A stretch of 43,598 nt of DNA from assembly GCA_903848955.1 (NCBI GenBank), contig CAINHS010000057.1, positions 1 through 43,598 of the forward strand, written 5' to 3'. This document shows, one piece after another, positions 8,443 through 16,979 of this stretch. How positions within the stretch are numbered: the stretch's first letter is position 1; each line of letters begins with the position of its first letter. The notes under the pieces were generated by a model that saw nothing but the letters and a program-made list of their open reading frames with translations, was not told the DNA's origin and did not search any database. The stretch is from an uncultured beta proteobacterium. Its GTDB lineage: Bacteria; Pseudomonadota; Gammaproteobacteria; Burkholderiales; Rhodocyclaceae. A program made the position numbers and the translations under genes.

Positions 8443-11400
8443 TCATCTGTGTACCCGACTATCCCACATCTTCTGCAATCGTTTCACCGAAACCGGCGAC
8501 GATGTTTTCAGTTCCTGCGCGAACAGGGCGACGCGCAGTTCTTCCAGCAGCCAGCGGAATTCGTCGAGAAAGGCGTCGCCGGCCTGGCCGGATTTGAGCA
8601 TGGCGTTGCGTTCGCGCTCCCAGGGCTTGCCCAGCGCCTGCCAGTCGGCCATCAGGCGCGCATCGCGTGCCGGGTCGCTGCGCGCTTTTTCCAGCCGCAT
8701 GCTGATCGCCTTGAGGTAGCGCGGGTAGTGCTGCAGCCGTTCGAAGGAGGTTGCCGCAATGAACCTTTTTGGTATCAGGTCGGACAGCTGCGCGCCGATG
8801 TCGGCGCAGGCCTGCGGCAATGCTTTTTGCATGGAGGCGAGCTTCTTTGCGAGGACCGCATGCTCGGCCAGGATGCCGGCGAGCAGGCGCAGGATCTCCT
8901 GCGCCACCAGCAGGATGCGGCCGCGCGCCGCTTCGCGCCGTGCCGCGAACGAAGCTTCATCCGTCGGCAGCGGGTCCATCAGGCAGGTGCGTTCCAGGGT
9001 CACGGCGACCAACTGCTCCCTGAGTTCCTTCTCGGTGCCCAGCGCGACAAACTGCAGCGCAAGTTCGCGCAGTCCCGGCAGCTTTTCGATGGCCTTGACC
9101 TGGGCTGCCAGTTGCAGCGCGAACAGCCGCGACATGCCTTTGCGATGCTCGGCACGCGCCTTGTCTTCGGTATCGAAAGCGGTCAGGCGCACGTTCTCAC
9201 CCAGGTCGACCAGCGCCGGGAAACCCAGCGTGGTGCCTGATCCGACCTTGACTTCCATCAGTTCGGGCAGGGGGCCGAAGGTCCATGCGGTTAGCCCGGT
9301 GAGGTCTCCGGTGGCCGCCTCGTGGCTTACTTCCGCGGCGGCGTAAGCCTGCTCGACGCGGCCGCGATACTCGGCGCGCAGTTCGGCCAGGTTGCGCGAA
9401 ATGGCCAGCGTGCCGCCGTGCTCGTCGGTGAGCCGGAAGTTCATGAACAGGTGCGGCCGCAACTCGCCGCTGCGGAAGGCATCAAGCGGCAGCTTCATCG
9501 CCAGATGTTCCTCGGCGCTGCGCGTCAGGGCGCGCACCAGCGGCTCGTCCAGGTCGTTTCCGGCTTCGCAAAAATTCGTCGCGAACTCGTCGAGCGGCTG
9601 CAGCCGGTGGCGGTATTTCTGCTGCAGGGTCTTCAGCAAGGCGAGGATTTTTTCCTTGAGCAGACCGGGCACCAGCCATTCGCAGCGATTGGCCGGCAAC
9701 TGGTTGAGCGCCGTCAGCGGCAGCGTCAGCGTCACGCCGTCGTCGGCCGCACCGGGGTCGTGGTGGTAGCTGAGCTTGAAGCTCTGGCCGTGATGCGTCA
9801 GTGCCGGCGGAAAGGCATCGGTGGTGATGCCCGCCGCCTCATGGCGCATCAACTGCTCCTTCTCCAGGCAGAGCAGCTTGGGCTCGGTCGCCTCCACCTC
9901 GCGCCGCCAGTGGTCGAAGGCGGCCAGGGTGATGATGCCTTGCGGCAGCTTGTCGTCGTAAAAGGCGTAAATCAGTTCGTCGTCGACCAGCACGTCGGGC
10001 CGCCGCGACTTGTGCTCCAGCGCCTGAATTTCCTTCATGAGTTTGGCGTTGTGCTGGAAGAAGCGCCACTTGCGCACCCAGTCCTCGCCCACCTGGCCTT
10101 CGACCAACGCCTCGCGGATCAGGATTTCGCGCGCCAGCTTCGGGTCCGTGGGGCCATAGTGCAGGCGTCGCTTGGCATGCAGCATCAGCCCGTGCAGGGT
10201 GACGCGTTCCCAGGCCACGACCTGCCCCGGGCCCTTTTCCCAGTGCGGTTCATAAACGTGGCGGCGGATCAGGTGGCTGCCGACCTGCTCCAGCCACTCC
10301 GGCTCGATCTTGGCGATGCAGCGGGCGAACAGGCGCGAGGTCTCCACCAGTTCGGCGGCGACGATCCAGCGTCCGGCCTTCTTGAGCAGCGACGATCCGG
10401 GGTGAATGAAGAAGCGGATGCCGCGTGCGCCGAGGTAGTTCCTGTCTTCCTCGCTGATCAGGCCGATGTGGCCGAGCAAGCCCGTCAGCAGTGCCTTGTG
10501 GATGGCTTCGTAGGGTGCCGCCAAGGAGTTGTCTTTCCAACCGTGTTCGGTGCACACCACATGCAGTTGTGCATGGACGTCGCGCCACTCGCGCACCCTC
10601 AACCAGTTGATGAAGTTCTGCCGGCACCACTGGCGCTGCTTGTTGCTGGTCTCGTGCTTCCACACCTCGTCGGCTGCGTGCCAGAGCTTGAGGTAGGAGA
10701 GGAACTCGGACTTCTCGTCCTTCCATTTGGCATGAGCCTGGTCGGCGCTCGTCGCATGCTCCTGCGGCCGGTCGCGCGGGTCCTGGGTGCCAAGGGCGGC
10801 GGCGATGATCAGCACTTCCTTCAGGCAGCCGTGTTCGCGCGCGGCGAGGATCATGCGGCCGATCTTGGGATCGAGGGGCAACCGGGCCAGTTCGACTCCG
10901 ACTTTCGTGAGTTCCTTGCTCGTTTCGTCGATTGCCCCGAGTTCCGCCAGCAGCTGATAGCCGTCGGTAATCATGCGCGGCGCCGGTGCTTCGAGGAAGG
11001 GGAAATCCTCGACGTCGCCCAGGTGCAGCGACTTCATGCGCAGGATCACGCCGGCCAGGCTGGAGCGAAGAATCTCCGGTTCGGTGTAGGCGGGGCGCTT
11101 GTTGAAATCTTCTTCGTCATAGAGCTTGAAGCAGATGCCGGCAGAAACCCGTCCGCAGCGTCCGGCGCGCTGGCTGGCCGCCGCCTGCGAGACCGGTTCC
11201 ACCTGCAACTGCTCGACCTTGTTGCGATGCGAGTAGCGCTTGACGCGGGCCAGGCCCGAGTCGATCACGTAACGGATGCCGGGCACCGTCAGCGAGGTCT
11301 CGGCGACATTGGTCGCCAGCACCACGCGCCGCCCCTGGTGCGATGAAAACACCCGCGCCTGTTCGGGCGCCGACTGGCGGGCGAACAGCGACAGCACTTC

Positions 11401-12189
11401 GAGTCCCGGTGGATGATGTTTCCTCAGCGCCTCGGCGGCCTCGCGTATCTCGCGCTCGCCGGGGAGGAAGACCAGCACATCGCCCGGCCCTGTGCGATGT
11501 GCCTCGTCCACCGCATCGACGATGGCGTCGTTGAGGTCGCCGTCCTTCTTGTCTTGCCACGGGCGGTAGCGTGTTTCGATCGGATACAGCCGTCCCGAAA
11601 CCTCGATTACCGGCGCCGCATTTCCGTCTCGGGTGAAATGCCGGCTGAAGCGCTCGGCGTCGAGCGTCGCCGAGGTGACGATGAGCTTGAGCTCCGGTCT
11701 CTTCGGCAGCAGTTGCTTGAGGTAGCCGAGCAGGAAGTCGATGTTGAGGCTGCGTTCGTGGGCCTCGTCGATGAGTATGGTGTCGTACTGGCGCAGCAGC
11801 GGGTCGGTCTGGGTTTCGGCGAGCAGGATGCCGTCGGTCATCAGCTTGATGTAGCTGTCCGGGGTAACGCGGTCGGTGAAGCGGATCTTGAAGCCGACGT
11901 GGCGGCCGAGTTCCGATTTCAGCTCCTGCGATATCCGTGTCGCCGTGGCGCGTGCGGCGATGCGGCGCGGCTGGGTGTGGCCGATCATGCCGGTCAGGCC
12001 GCGGCCGATCTCGAGGCAGATCTTCGGCAGTTGCGTGGTCTTGCCGGAGCCGGTTTCGCCGCAGATGACCACGACCTGATGCTTGAGTATCGCCGCGCCG
12101 ATTTCGACGCGGCGCACATTCACCGGCAGCGCCTCGTCATAGCTCAGCGCGGGCCGCGCCGCCCGGCGAGCTTCGGGGTCGAACTTCAT
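8443..12189 (-). CDS. hrpA: ATP-dependent RNA helicase HrpA (DEAH box)
   Basis: A 1248-residue DEAH-box helicase, close to the ~1300 of E. coli HrpA. Motif I GETGSGKT is at 44-51, motif II DEAH at 141-144, motif III SAT at 173-175 and motif VI QRAGRCGR at 340-347. The long C-terminal half carries the HA2/OB region and the HrpA-specific DUF3418-like tail. HrpA is a cytoplasmic RNA helicase that in E. coli acts on mRNA processing and on collided ribosomes. The ATG at 12189 lies only 9 bases after the mazF stop, so hrpA could be read from the mazEF promoter; no separate promoter is evident in that gap. A second inverted repeat follows the stop. Confidence 0.96.
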   Translation of the reverse strand: MKFDPEARRAARPALSYDEALPVNVRRVEIGAAILKHQVVVICGETGSGKTTQLPKICLEIGRGLTGMIGHTQPRRIAARATATRISQELKSELGRHVGFKIRFTDRVTPDSYIKLMTDGILLAETQTDPLLRQYDTILIDEAHERSLNIDFLLGYLKQLLPKRPELKLIVTSATLDAERFSRHFTRDGNAAPVIEVSGRLYPIETRYRPWQDKKDGDLNDAIVDAVDEAHRTGPGDVLVFLPGEREIREAAEALRKHHPPGLEVLSLFARQSAPEQARVFSSHQGRRVVLATNVAETSLTVPGIRYVIDSGLARVKRYSHRNKVEQLQVEPVSQAAASQRAGRCGRVSAGICFKLYDEEDFNKRPAYTEPEILRSSLAGVILRMKSLHLGDVEDFPFLEAPAPRMITDGYQLLAELGAIDETSKELTKVGVELARLPLDPKIGRMILAAREHGCLKEVLIIAAALGTQDPRDRPQEHATSADQAHAKWKDEKSEFLSYLKLWHAADEVWKHETSNKQRQWCRQNFINWLRVREWRDVHAQLHVVCTEHGWKDNSLAAPYEAIHKALLTGLLGHIGLISEEDRNYLGARGIRFFIHPGSSLLKKAGRWIVAAELVETSRLFARCIAKIEPEWLEQVGSHLIRRHVYEPHWEKGPGQVVAWERVTLHGLMLHAKRRLHYGPTDPKLAREILIREALVEGQVGEDWVRKWRFFQHNAKLMKEIQALEHKSRRPDVLVDDELIYAFYDDKLPQGIITLAAFDHWRREVEATEPKLLCLEKEQLMRHEAAGITTDAFPPALTHHGQSFKLSYHHDPGAADDGVTLTLPLTALNQLPANRCEWLVPGLLKEKILALLKTLQQKYRHRLQPLDEFATNFCEAGNDLDEPLVRALTRSAEEHLAMKLPLDAFRSGELRPHLFMNFRLTDEHGGTLAISRNLAELRAEYRGRVEQAYAAAEVSHEAATGDLTGLTAWTFGPLPELMEVKVGSGTTLGFPALVDLGENVRLTAFDTEDKARAEHRKGMSRLFALQLAAQVKAIEKLPGLRELALQFVALGTEKELREQLVAVTLERTCLMDPLPTDEASFAARREAARGRILLVAQEILRLLAGILAEHAVLAKKLASMQKALPQACADIGAQLSDLIPKRFIAATSFERLQHYPRYLKAISMRLEKARSDPARDARLMADWQALGKPWERERNAMLKSGQAGDAFLDEFRWLLEELRVALFAQELKTSSPVSVKRLQKMWDSRVHR

Positions 12190-12198
12190 GGCGGCGTT

Positions 12199-12534
12199 TC
12201 AGTCGATTTGCAGAAGCGCCTTGAGCTTTGCGCGCACGTGCCGCATCACTTCGGCGGATACCTCGGCCCTCTTCTTCGCCCGCCGTACCTTCCAGTCAAG
12301 CGACTTCATCTGGTCGGAAAGAACCGCACTCGGCTGGTCACCGGTATCTGCCAGTACCTCGAAAGGGTGTCCCTTGATCTTCGTCGTCATCGGGCAGCAA
12401 ACCATCAATCCGGTCTTGCCGTTGTAGCGCGCCGGACTCATCACCAACGCCGGGCGCCGCCCGGCCTGCTCGTGACCCGCCTGGGGATCGAACTCCAGCC
12501 AGACTACGTGTCCTGCATCCGGCACATAGGCCAT
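12199..12534 (-). CDS. mazF: type II toxin MazF endoribonuclease
   Basis: A 111-residue MazF/PemK toxin, a ribosome-independent mRNA interferase. It aligns by eye along nearly its whole length with E. coli MazF: a YVPDAGHVVWLEFDPQAG opening, HEQAGRRPALVMSP (residues 21-34), which holds the Glu and Arg of the active region, a PMTTKIKGHPFEV segment with the conserved Thr, and DQMKSLDW. The His found next to the active-site Arg in E. coli (AGHRPA) is Arg here (AGRRPA). The start is placed at the ATG whose first base overlaps the mazE stop (TGATG); GTG and TTG codons lie directly upstream as alternatives. No frameshift, so the toxin should be functional. Confidence 0.95.
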   Translation of the reverse strand: MAYVPDAGHVVWLEFDPQAGHEQAGRRPALVMSPARYNGKTGLMVCCPMTTKIKGHPFEVLADTGDQPSAVLSDQMKSLDWKVRRAKKRAEVSAEVMRHVRAKLKALLQID

Positions 12535-12776
12535 CACCAAATCTCCTTGCCGACCCGAGCGCCGAAATCGGCTTCCCCATGCCTGTTGCCGGCCGTGATG
12601 CCATCGAGCAGTGCATCGAGATCATAGGCAACCCGGCCCGATGGCTCGATCACGATCCTGCCCTGCGACACCGAGATGTTGACGCGCTGCTCGACGCCGA
12701 ACGCCGCCTCGCGCAATACCGCCGCCGGCAGCCGAACGGCGGGACTGTTGCCCCATTTGCGGATAGTGGTTTCCAT
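12534..12776 (-). CDS. mazE: antitoxin MazE
   Basis: An 80-residue AbrB/MazE-type antitoxin. The N-terminal half (TTIRKWGNSPAVRLP, VNISVSQGRIVIEP) is the swapped-hairpin DNA-binding domain. The C-terminal half (YDLDALLDGITAGNRHGEADF to VGKEIW) is the acidic, flexible arm that covers MazF. A longer in-frame reading exists upstream, but the ATG at 12776 has an excellent ribosome site (GGGAGG 8 bases before) and begins at the family's usual position. It overlaps mazF by one base, the usual arrangement for stoichiometric control. The promoter/operator lies 20-60 bases upstream. Confidence 0.95.
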   Translation of the reverse strand: METTIRKWGNSPAVRLPAAVLREAAFGVEQRVNISVSQGRIVIEPSGRVAYDLDALLDGITAGNRHGEADFGARVGKEIW

Positions 12777-12796
12777 TGCGTTACCTCCCGGGCGAT

Positions 12797-12835
12797 ATGT
12801 CTCTACATTGTAGATACATTCGATCCGAAATTCAA
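12797..12835 (-). promoter_or_regulatory. mazEF promoter with overlapping palindromic operator
   Basis: On the minus strand a -35 TTGAAT (12835-12830), a 17-base spacer and a -10 TACAAT (12812-12807) form a near-consensus sigma-70 promoter. A 23-base palindrome centred at 12808 (arms 12797-12807 and 12809-12819, ten of eleven positions paired) covers the -10 box. Its core is TCTACA-T-TGTAGA. This is where a MazE or MazE-MazF repressor would be expected to bind and block transcription. The sequence match is direct; binding is inferred. Confidence 0.8.
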
Positions 12836-12923
12836 GGCGCCAATGGCGGACGCCGTGCCGCGCGTGCAATAGCGGCAGTGCATCGTTTCGGAAATTTCTG
12901 TGCTGGCGGGACGGCGGAGGCGC

Positions 12924-13307
12924 TCATTGCGCCAGCTTTTGGATGGTGAAGATGCCCAGACCGGTGAGTAACAGCGAACCGAACAGGTGCACCGATGCCG
13001 TGCCCAGTGCCCAACCGTATTGGGCCGTGCGTATCAGGCCCACCACTTCGGCCGAGAAGGTGGAAAAGGTGGTCAGGCCGCCGAGAAAGCCGGTGATGGC
13101 GAAGAGCTTCGCCTCGGGGGGCAGTTCAACGTTGATGTGGAAGACGGCCACGGCAACACCCACCAGATAGCCGCCGATCAGGTTGGCGGCCAGGGTTCCC
13201 AGCGGCAGGGTGGGCAGCAGGTGATTCAGCCACAGTCCCAGTCCCCACCGCAACCAGGCGCCGAGCGCCGCGCCGACGCCGATTGCGAGCAATGCCAATC
13301 CATTCAT
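12924..13307 (-). CDS. crcB: fluoride ion channel CrcB (Fluc)
   Basis: A 127-residue, four-helix membrane protein of the CrcB/Fluc family, dual-topology fluoride exporters. The hallmark [13 protein letters not shown] is present at about residues 75-87, with [10 protein letters not shown] before it. The start at 13307 is chosen over a longer in-frame reading because [16 protein letters not shown] is the normal N-terminus and the extension is not membrane-like. It is divergent from glnS with 48 bases between starts, too little for a fluoride riboswitch, and none is seen. Upstream of mazE, 12777-12923 holds only the mazEF promoter and no clear terminator. Confidence 0.94.
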   Translation of the reverse strand: MNGLALLAIGVGAALGAWLRWGLGLWLNHLLPTLPLGTLAANLIGGYLVGVAVAVFHINVELPPEAKLFAITGFLGGLTTFSTFSAEVVGLIRTAQYGWALGTASVHLFGSLLLTGLGIFTIQKLAQ

Positions 13308-13334
13308 GGCTACGATTTTACGCGGCTTCGCCGG

Positions 13335-13340
13335 TAGAAT
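13335..13340 (+). promoter_or_regulatory. possible -10 box for glnS
   Basis: TAGAAT matches five of six -10 positions and lies in the 48-base gap before glnS. No good -35 is present at the right distance. If used, the leader would be about 9 bases for the ATG at 13356 and about 24 for the ATG at 13371. Confidence 0.35.
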
Positions 13341-13355
13341 TGCGGCTTCGCACCA

Positions 13356-15161
13356 ATGCAAGCAGCAGACATGGCCGAACTCGACAAACCCTCCGTCCGC
13401 GTGGATACCGTACCCGGCGCCGGCGCACGGGTAAATAACTTCATCCGCCACATCATCGATGCCGACCTCAAGTCAGGCAAGTACGCATTGCGCCACTGGA
13501 GCGGACAGCCCGGCCCGGCGGCGCAGCAGAAAGGCGGCGCGGCAGATGCGGCAAGAATCCGCACCCGCTTCCCGCCGGAGCCGAACGGCTACCTGCATTT
13601 CGGCCACGCCAAGTCGATCTGCCTGAACTTCGGCCTCGCCCTGGATTACCAGGGCGCCTGCCATCTGCGCTTCGATGACACCAATCCGGAAAAGGAAGAG
13701 CAGGAATATGTCGATGCCATCATCGATGCCGTGCATTGGTTGGGCTTCGACTGGCAGGAGAACAAGTACCTGGCCTCCGGCTACTTCCAGTGGATGTACG
13801 ACTTCGCCGAGAAGCTGATCGAGGCCGGCCATGCCTATGTCGATTCGCAGACCGCCGACGAGTTGCGCGCCAGTCGCGGCACGCTGACCACTGCGGGCCA
13901 CAATTCTCCCTTCCGCTTGCGCACGGCGGCCGAGAACCTCGATCTGTTCCGCCGCATGAAAGCCGGCGAATTCGCCGACGGCACGCACGTGCTGCGGGCA
14001 AAAATCGACATGGCCTCGGGCAACATCAACCTGCGCGACCCGGCCATCTACCGCATCCGCAAGGCCACGCACCACAATACCGGCGATGCCTGGTGCATAT
14101 ACCCGATGTATACCTACGCCCACCCCATCGAGGATGCGCTGGAGAACATCACCCATTCCATCTGCACCCTCGAGTTCGAAGACCAGCGCCCGTTCTACGA
14201 CTGGCTGCTGGCGCGGTTGGCCGAACTCGGCTGCGTCAATACGCCGCTGCCGCAGCAGATCGAGTTCGCCCGGCTCAACCTGTCCTATGTCGTGCTCTCC
14301 AAGCGCAAGCTGATCCAGCTGGTCGAGGAAAAGCACGTCGGCGGCTGGGACGATCCGCGCCTGCCGACCCTGGTCGGCGCGCGGCGCCGCGGCTTCACGC
14401 CGGAGGGTTTTCGCCGCTTCAGCGAAATGATCGGTGTCACCAAGTCCGATTCCTGGATCGACATCAGCGTGCTGGAGGACTGCCAGCGCGAACATCTCAA
14501 CGAAACCGCGCCGCGGCGCATAGCCGTGCTCGACCCGGTCAAGCTGGTCATCGACAACTACCCGGAGGGGCAGGAAGAGGAATGCCTGGCGCCCAACCAC
14601 CCGCAGAAGCCCGAGTGGGGCAAGCGCCCGCTGCCTTTTTCGAAAGAGCTCTGGATCGAGCGCGAAGACTTCATGGAAGTTCCGTCCAAGGGCTACTTCC
14701 GCCTTTTCCCCGGCAACACCGTGCGCCTGCGCTACGGTTTCGTGGTGAAGTGCCTGGGCTGCGACAAGGACGCCGCGGGCAAGGTGGTGGCGGTGCATTG
14801 CGAGTACATGGCCGACTCCAAATCCGGCACGCCCGGTGCCGATACATACAAGGTCAAGGGCAACATCCACTGGGTTTCGGCCCGGCATTCCTATGCCGGC
14901 GAGGTGCGGCTGTATGACCGCCTGTTCGCCGTCGAGGCGCCGGGGGAGGGCGGCCGCGACTTCATCGCCGATCTCAACCCGGACTCGAAGCTGGTCATCA
15001 CCGCGCAACTCGAAGCGGCCCTGGGAGCTGCCGCCGCCGAAGACCGCTTTCAGTTCGAACGCCACGGCTACTTTGTCGCCGACCGCATCGATTCCCGCCC
15101 CGGCGCGCCGGTATTTAATCGCGCAGTGACGCTGAGGGATTCCTGGGCCAAGGGGAAGTAA
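13356..15161 (+). CDS. glnS: glutaminyl-tRNA synthetase
   Basis: A 601-residue class I synthetase that charges tRNA-Gln. [15 protein letters not shown] holds the HIGH-type signature (HFGH, residues 81-84) and VLSKRKL (about 311-317) the KMSKS-type loop. The catalytic core and the two C-terminal anticodon-binding beta-barrels are complete. Compared with E. coli GlnRS, about 20 extra residues (rich in Gly, Ala and Gln, around 46-67) sit between the N-terminal helix ([17 protein letters not shown]) and the Rossmann fold. An alternative ATG lies five codons in, at 13371. Neither start has a clear Shine-Dalgarno sequence. Confidence 0.97.
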   Translation: MQAADMAELDKPSVRVDTVPGAGARVNNFIRHIIDADLKSGKYALRHWSGQPGPAAQQKGGAADAARIRTRFPPEPNGYLHFGHAKSICLNFGLALDYQGACHLRFDDTNPEKEEQEYVDAIIDAVHWLGFDWQENKYLASGYFQWMYDFAEKLIEAGHAYVDSQTADELRASRGTLTTAGHNSPFRLRTAAENLDLFRRMKAGEFADGTHVLRAKIDMASGNINLRDPAIYRIRKATHHNTGDAWCIYPMYTYAHPIEDALENITHSICTLEFEDQRPFYDWLLARLAELGCVNTPLPQQIEFARLNLSYVVLSKRKLIQLVEEKHVGGWDDPRLPTLVGARRRGFTPEGFRRFSEMIGVTKSDSWIDISVLEDCQREHLNETAPRRIAVLDPVKLVIDNYPEGQEEECLAPNHPQKPEWGKRPLPFSKELWIEREDFMEVPSKGYFRLFPGNTVRLRYGFVVKCLGCDKDAAGKVVAVHCEYMADSKSGTPGADTYKVKGNIHWVSARHSYAGEVRLYDRLFAVEAPGEGGRDFIADLNPDSKLVITAQLEAALGAAAAEDRFQFERHGYFVADRIDSRPGAPVFNRAVTLRDSWAKGK

Positions 15162-15176
15162 GGCCGCAAGCCGCCG

Positions 15177-16304
15177 ATGAGTGCTGCCATCGCCCGCTAC
15201 AAGCAGATCGCCGACCGCGAACGGCTGGTGGAGTTTCGCGACGCGCTTGACGATCAGGCGACCACCCTGGAGCAGCAGGTGGCCAGGCTGCGCCGCGAAC
15301 CCGGCGACAGTGAGGCCGTTGCTGCGCTGTTCAGGGCGCTGCATACCATCAAGGGCGATGCGTCGATCTGCGGTTTCGAGCTCGGCGTCCGAATCACCCA
15401 TCCCATCGAGAGTCTGCTGGTCAGGCTGCGCGAAGGCAAACTGGACTTTTCGCCGCTGCTGGCCGAGGCTGTCCTGCTCGCGCTCGATCGCCTGGAACTG
15501 GCGGTCGAGGCCCTCCTCGCCGGGCGTTCGATCGATACCCTGCGGCTGCCCGAACTGATAGACGGGCTGGACAGCTTGAGCGGCACCGGCAACGCCGGGC
15601 TGGATGCCGGCTCGGTCGCCCTGATCGAGGCCGTCACCGGATTCCGCCCGGCCGGTGCGGCGACGCTTGGCGTAGCCGGGATGCCGCTGCGCGGGCAGGC
15701 AAAGCTGCCGTCCGAGACCGTCGCCGGCGGCAACGACCGTGCCGGCGATCTGCGTTTCTTTCAGCGCCTGGCACTGCAACTGGAATCCCGCTCACCTCTG
15801 TTCAAGGGCCGCAGCGCCCGTCTGCTGCGGCTGGCGCTTGACACCAATGCGTGCGCCGGCAAGCCGGTGGATGTCGCGCAACTCGAGGCGGCGGTCTACC
15901 TCCATGACATCGGTATGATGCTGCTGCCGGAACCGATCTGGCTCAAGCTCGGTCCGCTGAGCGAGGCCGAGCGCCAGGTGATGCACGAGCATCCCTCCCT
16001 GGGTGCCGGACTGGTCGGGCGCATGGCGGGTTGGCAGGAGGCTGCGGTGATGATTGCGCAGCACCACGAGATGGTCGATGGCAAGGGCTACCCGCACGGA
16101 CTGACGGAAGACAGGATCGTTCCCGGTGCCAAGATCCTCGCCATCGTCGATGCCTTCGAGTCGGTGACGCTGAAGCACAGCCATCGCGGCGAAGGGCGCT
16201 CGCTGTTGCGCGCGGTGGCCGAGGTCAATGCCAGCGACAGGCAGTTCTCTGTCGAGTGGATAGGGCATTTCAACCAGGTGATACGCGGCGTGGTCGAGGC
16301 CTGA
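15177..16304 (+). CDS. Hpt - HD-GYP fusion protein (signal transduction)
   Basis: A 375-residue two-domain protein. Residues about 15-115 are a histidine phosphotransfer (Hpt) domain with the phospho-acceptor motif ALHTIKG (His56, Lys59, Gly60). A linker of about 80 residues leads to an HD-GYP domain (about 195-375), the family that degrades c-di-GMP. HD is at 243-244 (YLHDIG), the double His at 296-297 and DGKGYP at 301-306. The usual early metal ligand in the GHS motif is replaced: KGRS at 210-213 has Arg where His is expected, and the conserved Asp just before it is Ser. The protein could thus be a bimetal or inactive variant. No receiver domain is attached. It follows glnS by 15 bases on the same strand. 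Soluble. Confidence 0.85.
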   Translation: MSAAIARYKQIADRERLVEFRDALDDQATTLEQQVARLRREPGDSEAVAALFRALHTIKGDASICGFELGVRITHPIESLLVRLREGKLDFSPLLAEAVLLALDRLELAVEALLAGRSIDTLRLPELIDGLDSLSGTGNAGLDAGSVALIEAVTGFRPAGAATLGVAGMPLRGQAKLPSETVAGGNDRAGDLRFFQRLALQLESRSPLFKGRSARLLRLALDTNACAGKPVDVAQLEAAVYLHDIGMMLLPEPIWLKLGPLSEAERQVMHEHPSLGAGLVGRMAGWQEAAVMIAQHHEMVDGKGYPHGLTEDRIVPGAKILAIVDAFESVTLKHSHRGEGRSLLRAVAEVNASDRQFSVEWIGHFNQVIRGVVEA

Positions 16305-16322
16305 CGCCGGCCCGCAGAGCGC

Positions 16323-16979
16323 TTAGTCTTGCTGCCCGTAGCCGGCGAATTTCGCCGTGACGCGGGTCATTTCGGCGGCGGACAGCAACTTCGGCGTGCC
16401 CAGTTGCAGCACGCGCCAGTATTGCTCGCACAGGGTTTCGAGTTCAACCGCCAGCGCCAGTGCATGATCCGTGTCGCGACCGAAGACCACCATGCCGTGA
16501 TGCGCCATCAGGCAGCCGCAGCGGCCGTCGAGCGCAGCGATGATGGCGTCGGACAATTCCTGGGTGCCGAAGCTGGCGTAGGCCGCGCAAGCTACGTCGC
16601 TGCCGCCGAAACGCGCCACCATGTAATGAAAGGCAGGGATGCCCTGTTCCTGGCAGGCCAGCGCGGTGGCGAAGGGCGAATGCGTGTGCACCACGGCGCC
16701 GGCCTCCGGCCGCGCGGCATAGATGTCGCGGTGGAAGCGCCATTCGGAGGAGGGTTTGCGCGGCGTTGCACCGGTGGCGCTGACGCAGCCGTCAAGGCCT
16801 AGCGTGACCATGTCCGCGGCGGTGCAGCTGTCATAGGCCATGCCGGTGGGCGTGATGACGAAGCCGTCTTCACAGCGCGCGCTGACGTTGCCGGCGCTGC
16901 CGCGATTGATGCCCGAGGCGTTCATTGCCCGTGCCGTGGCCAGCACCCTGGCGGCGAGGCCGGAACTTGCGCTGCTCAT
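16323..16979 (-). CDS. class II aldolase, L-fuculose-phosphate-aldolase-like (likely 5-deoxyribulose/5-methylthioribulose-1-phosphate aldolase)
   Basis: A 218-residue zinc class II aldolase. GNVSAR (30-35), ITPTG, PSSEWRFH with catalytic Glu79, VHTH (His98, His100) and HHG (His161) reproduce the FucA active site. HYMVARFGG, CAAYASFGTQELS and the C-terminus also follow FucA rather than the dehydratase MtnB. Next to mtnA this points to the DHAP shunt, in which the product of MtnA is split to DHAP and an aldehyde. That role is inference; MtnB or true fuculose phosphate activity is not excluded. The start at 16979 overlaps the mtnA stop as ATGA; an upstream in-frame start three codons earlier is less likely. 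Confidence 0.85.
   Translation of the reverse strand: MSSASSGLAARVLATARAMNASGINRGSAGNVSARCEDGFVITPTGMAYDSCTAADMVTLGLDGCVSATGATPRKPSSEWRFHRDIYAARPEAGAVVHTHSPFATALACQEQGIPAFHYMVARFGGSDVACAAYASFGTQELSDAIIAALDGRCGCLMAHHGMVVFGRDTDHALALAVELETLCEQYWRVLQLGTPKLLSAAEMTRVTAKFAGYGQQD

Noticed and set aside
9322-11346. 674-codon plus-strand frame opposite hrpA
   Set aside because: Antisense to a full-length helicase with all motifs; no family features or ribosome site.
13308-13355. Fluoride riboswitch before crcB
   Set aside because: The gap to glnS is 48 bases and shows no pseudoknot-like fold or conserved loops.
13473-15779. Long minus-strand open frame (768 codons) opposite glnS
   Set aside because: It is the antisense shadow of a GC-rich gene; glnS and the Hpt protein are clearly real on the plus strand and the antisense translation has no recognisable motifs.
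16323-16979. Methylthioribulose-1-phosphate dehydratase MtnB
   Set aside because: Residues around the active site follow fuculose-phosphate aldolase (PSSEWRFH, HYM, FGTQELS); kept as a lesser alternative because of the mtnA neighbour.
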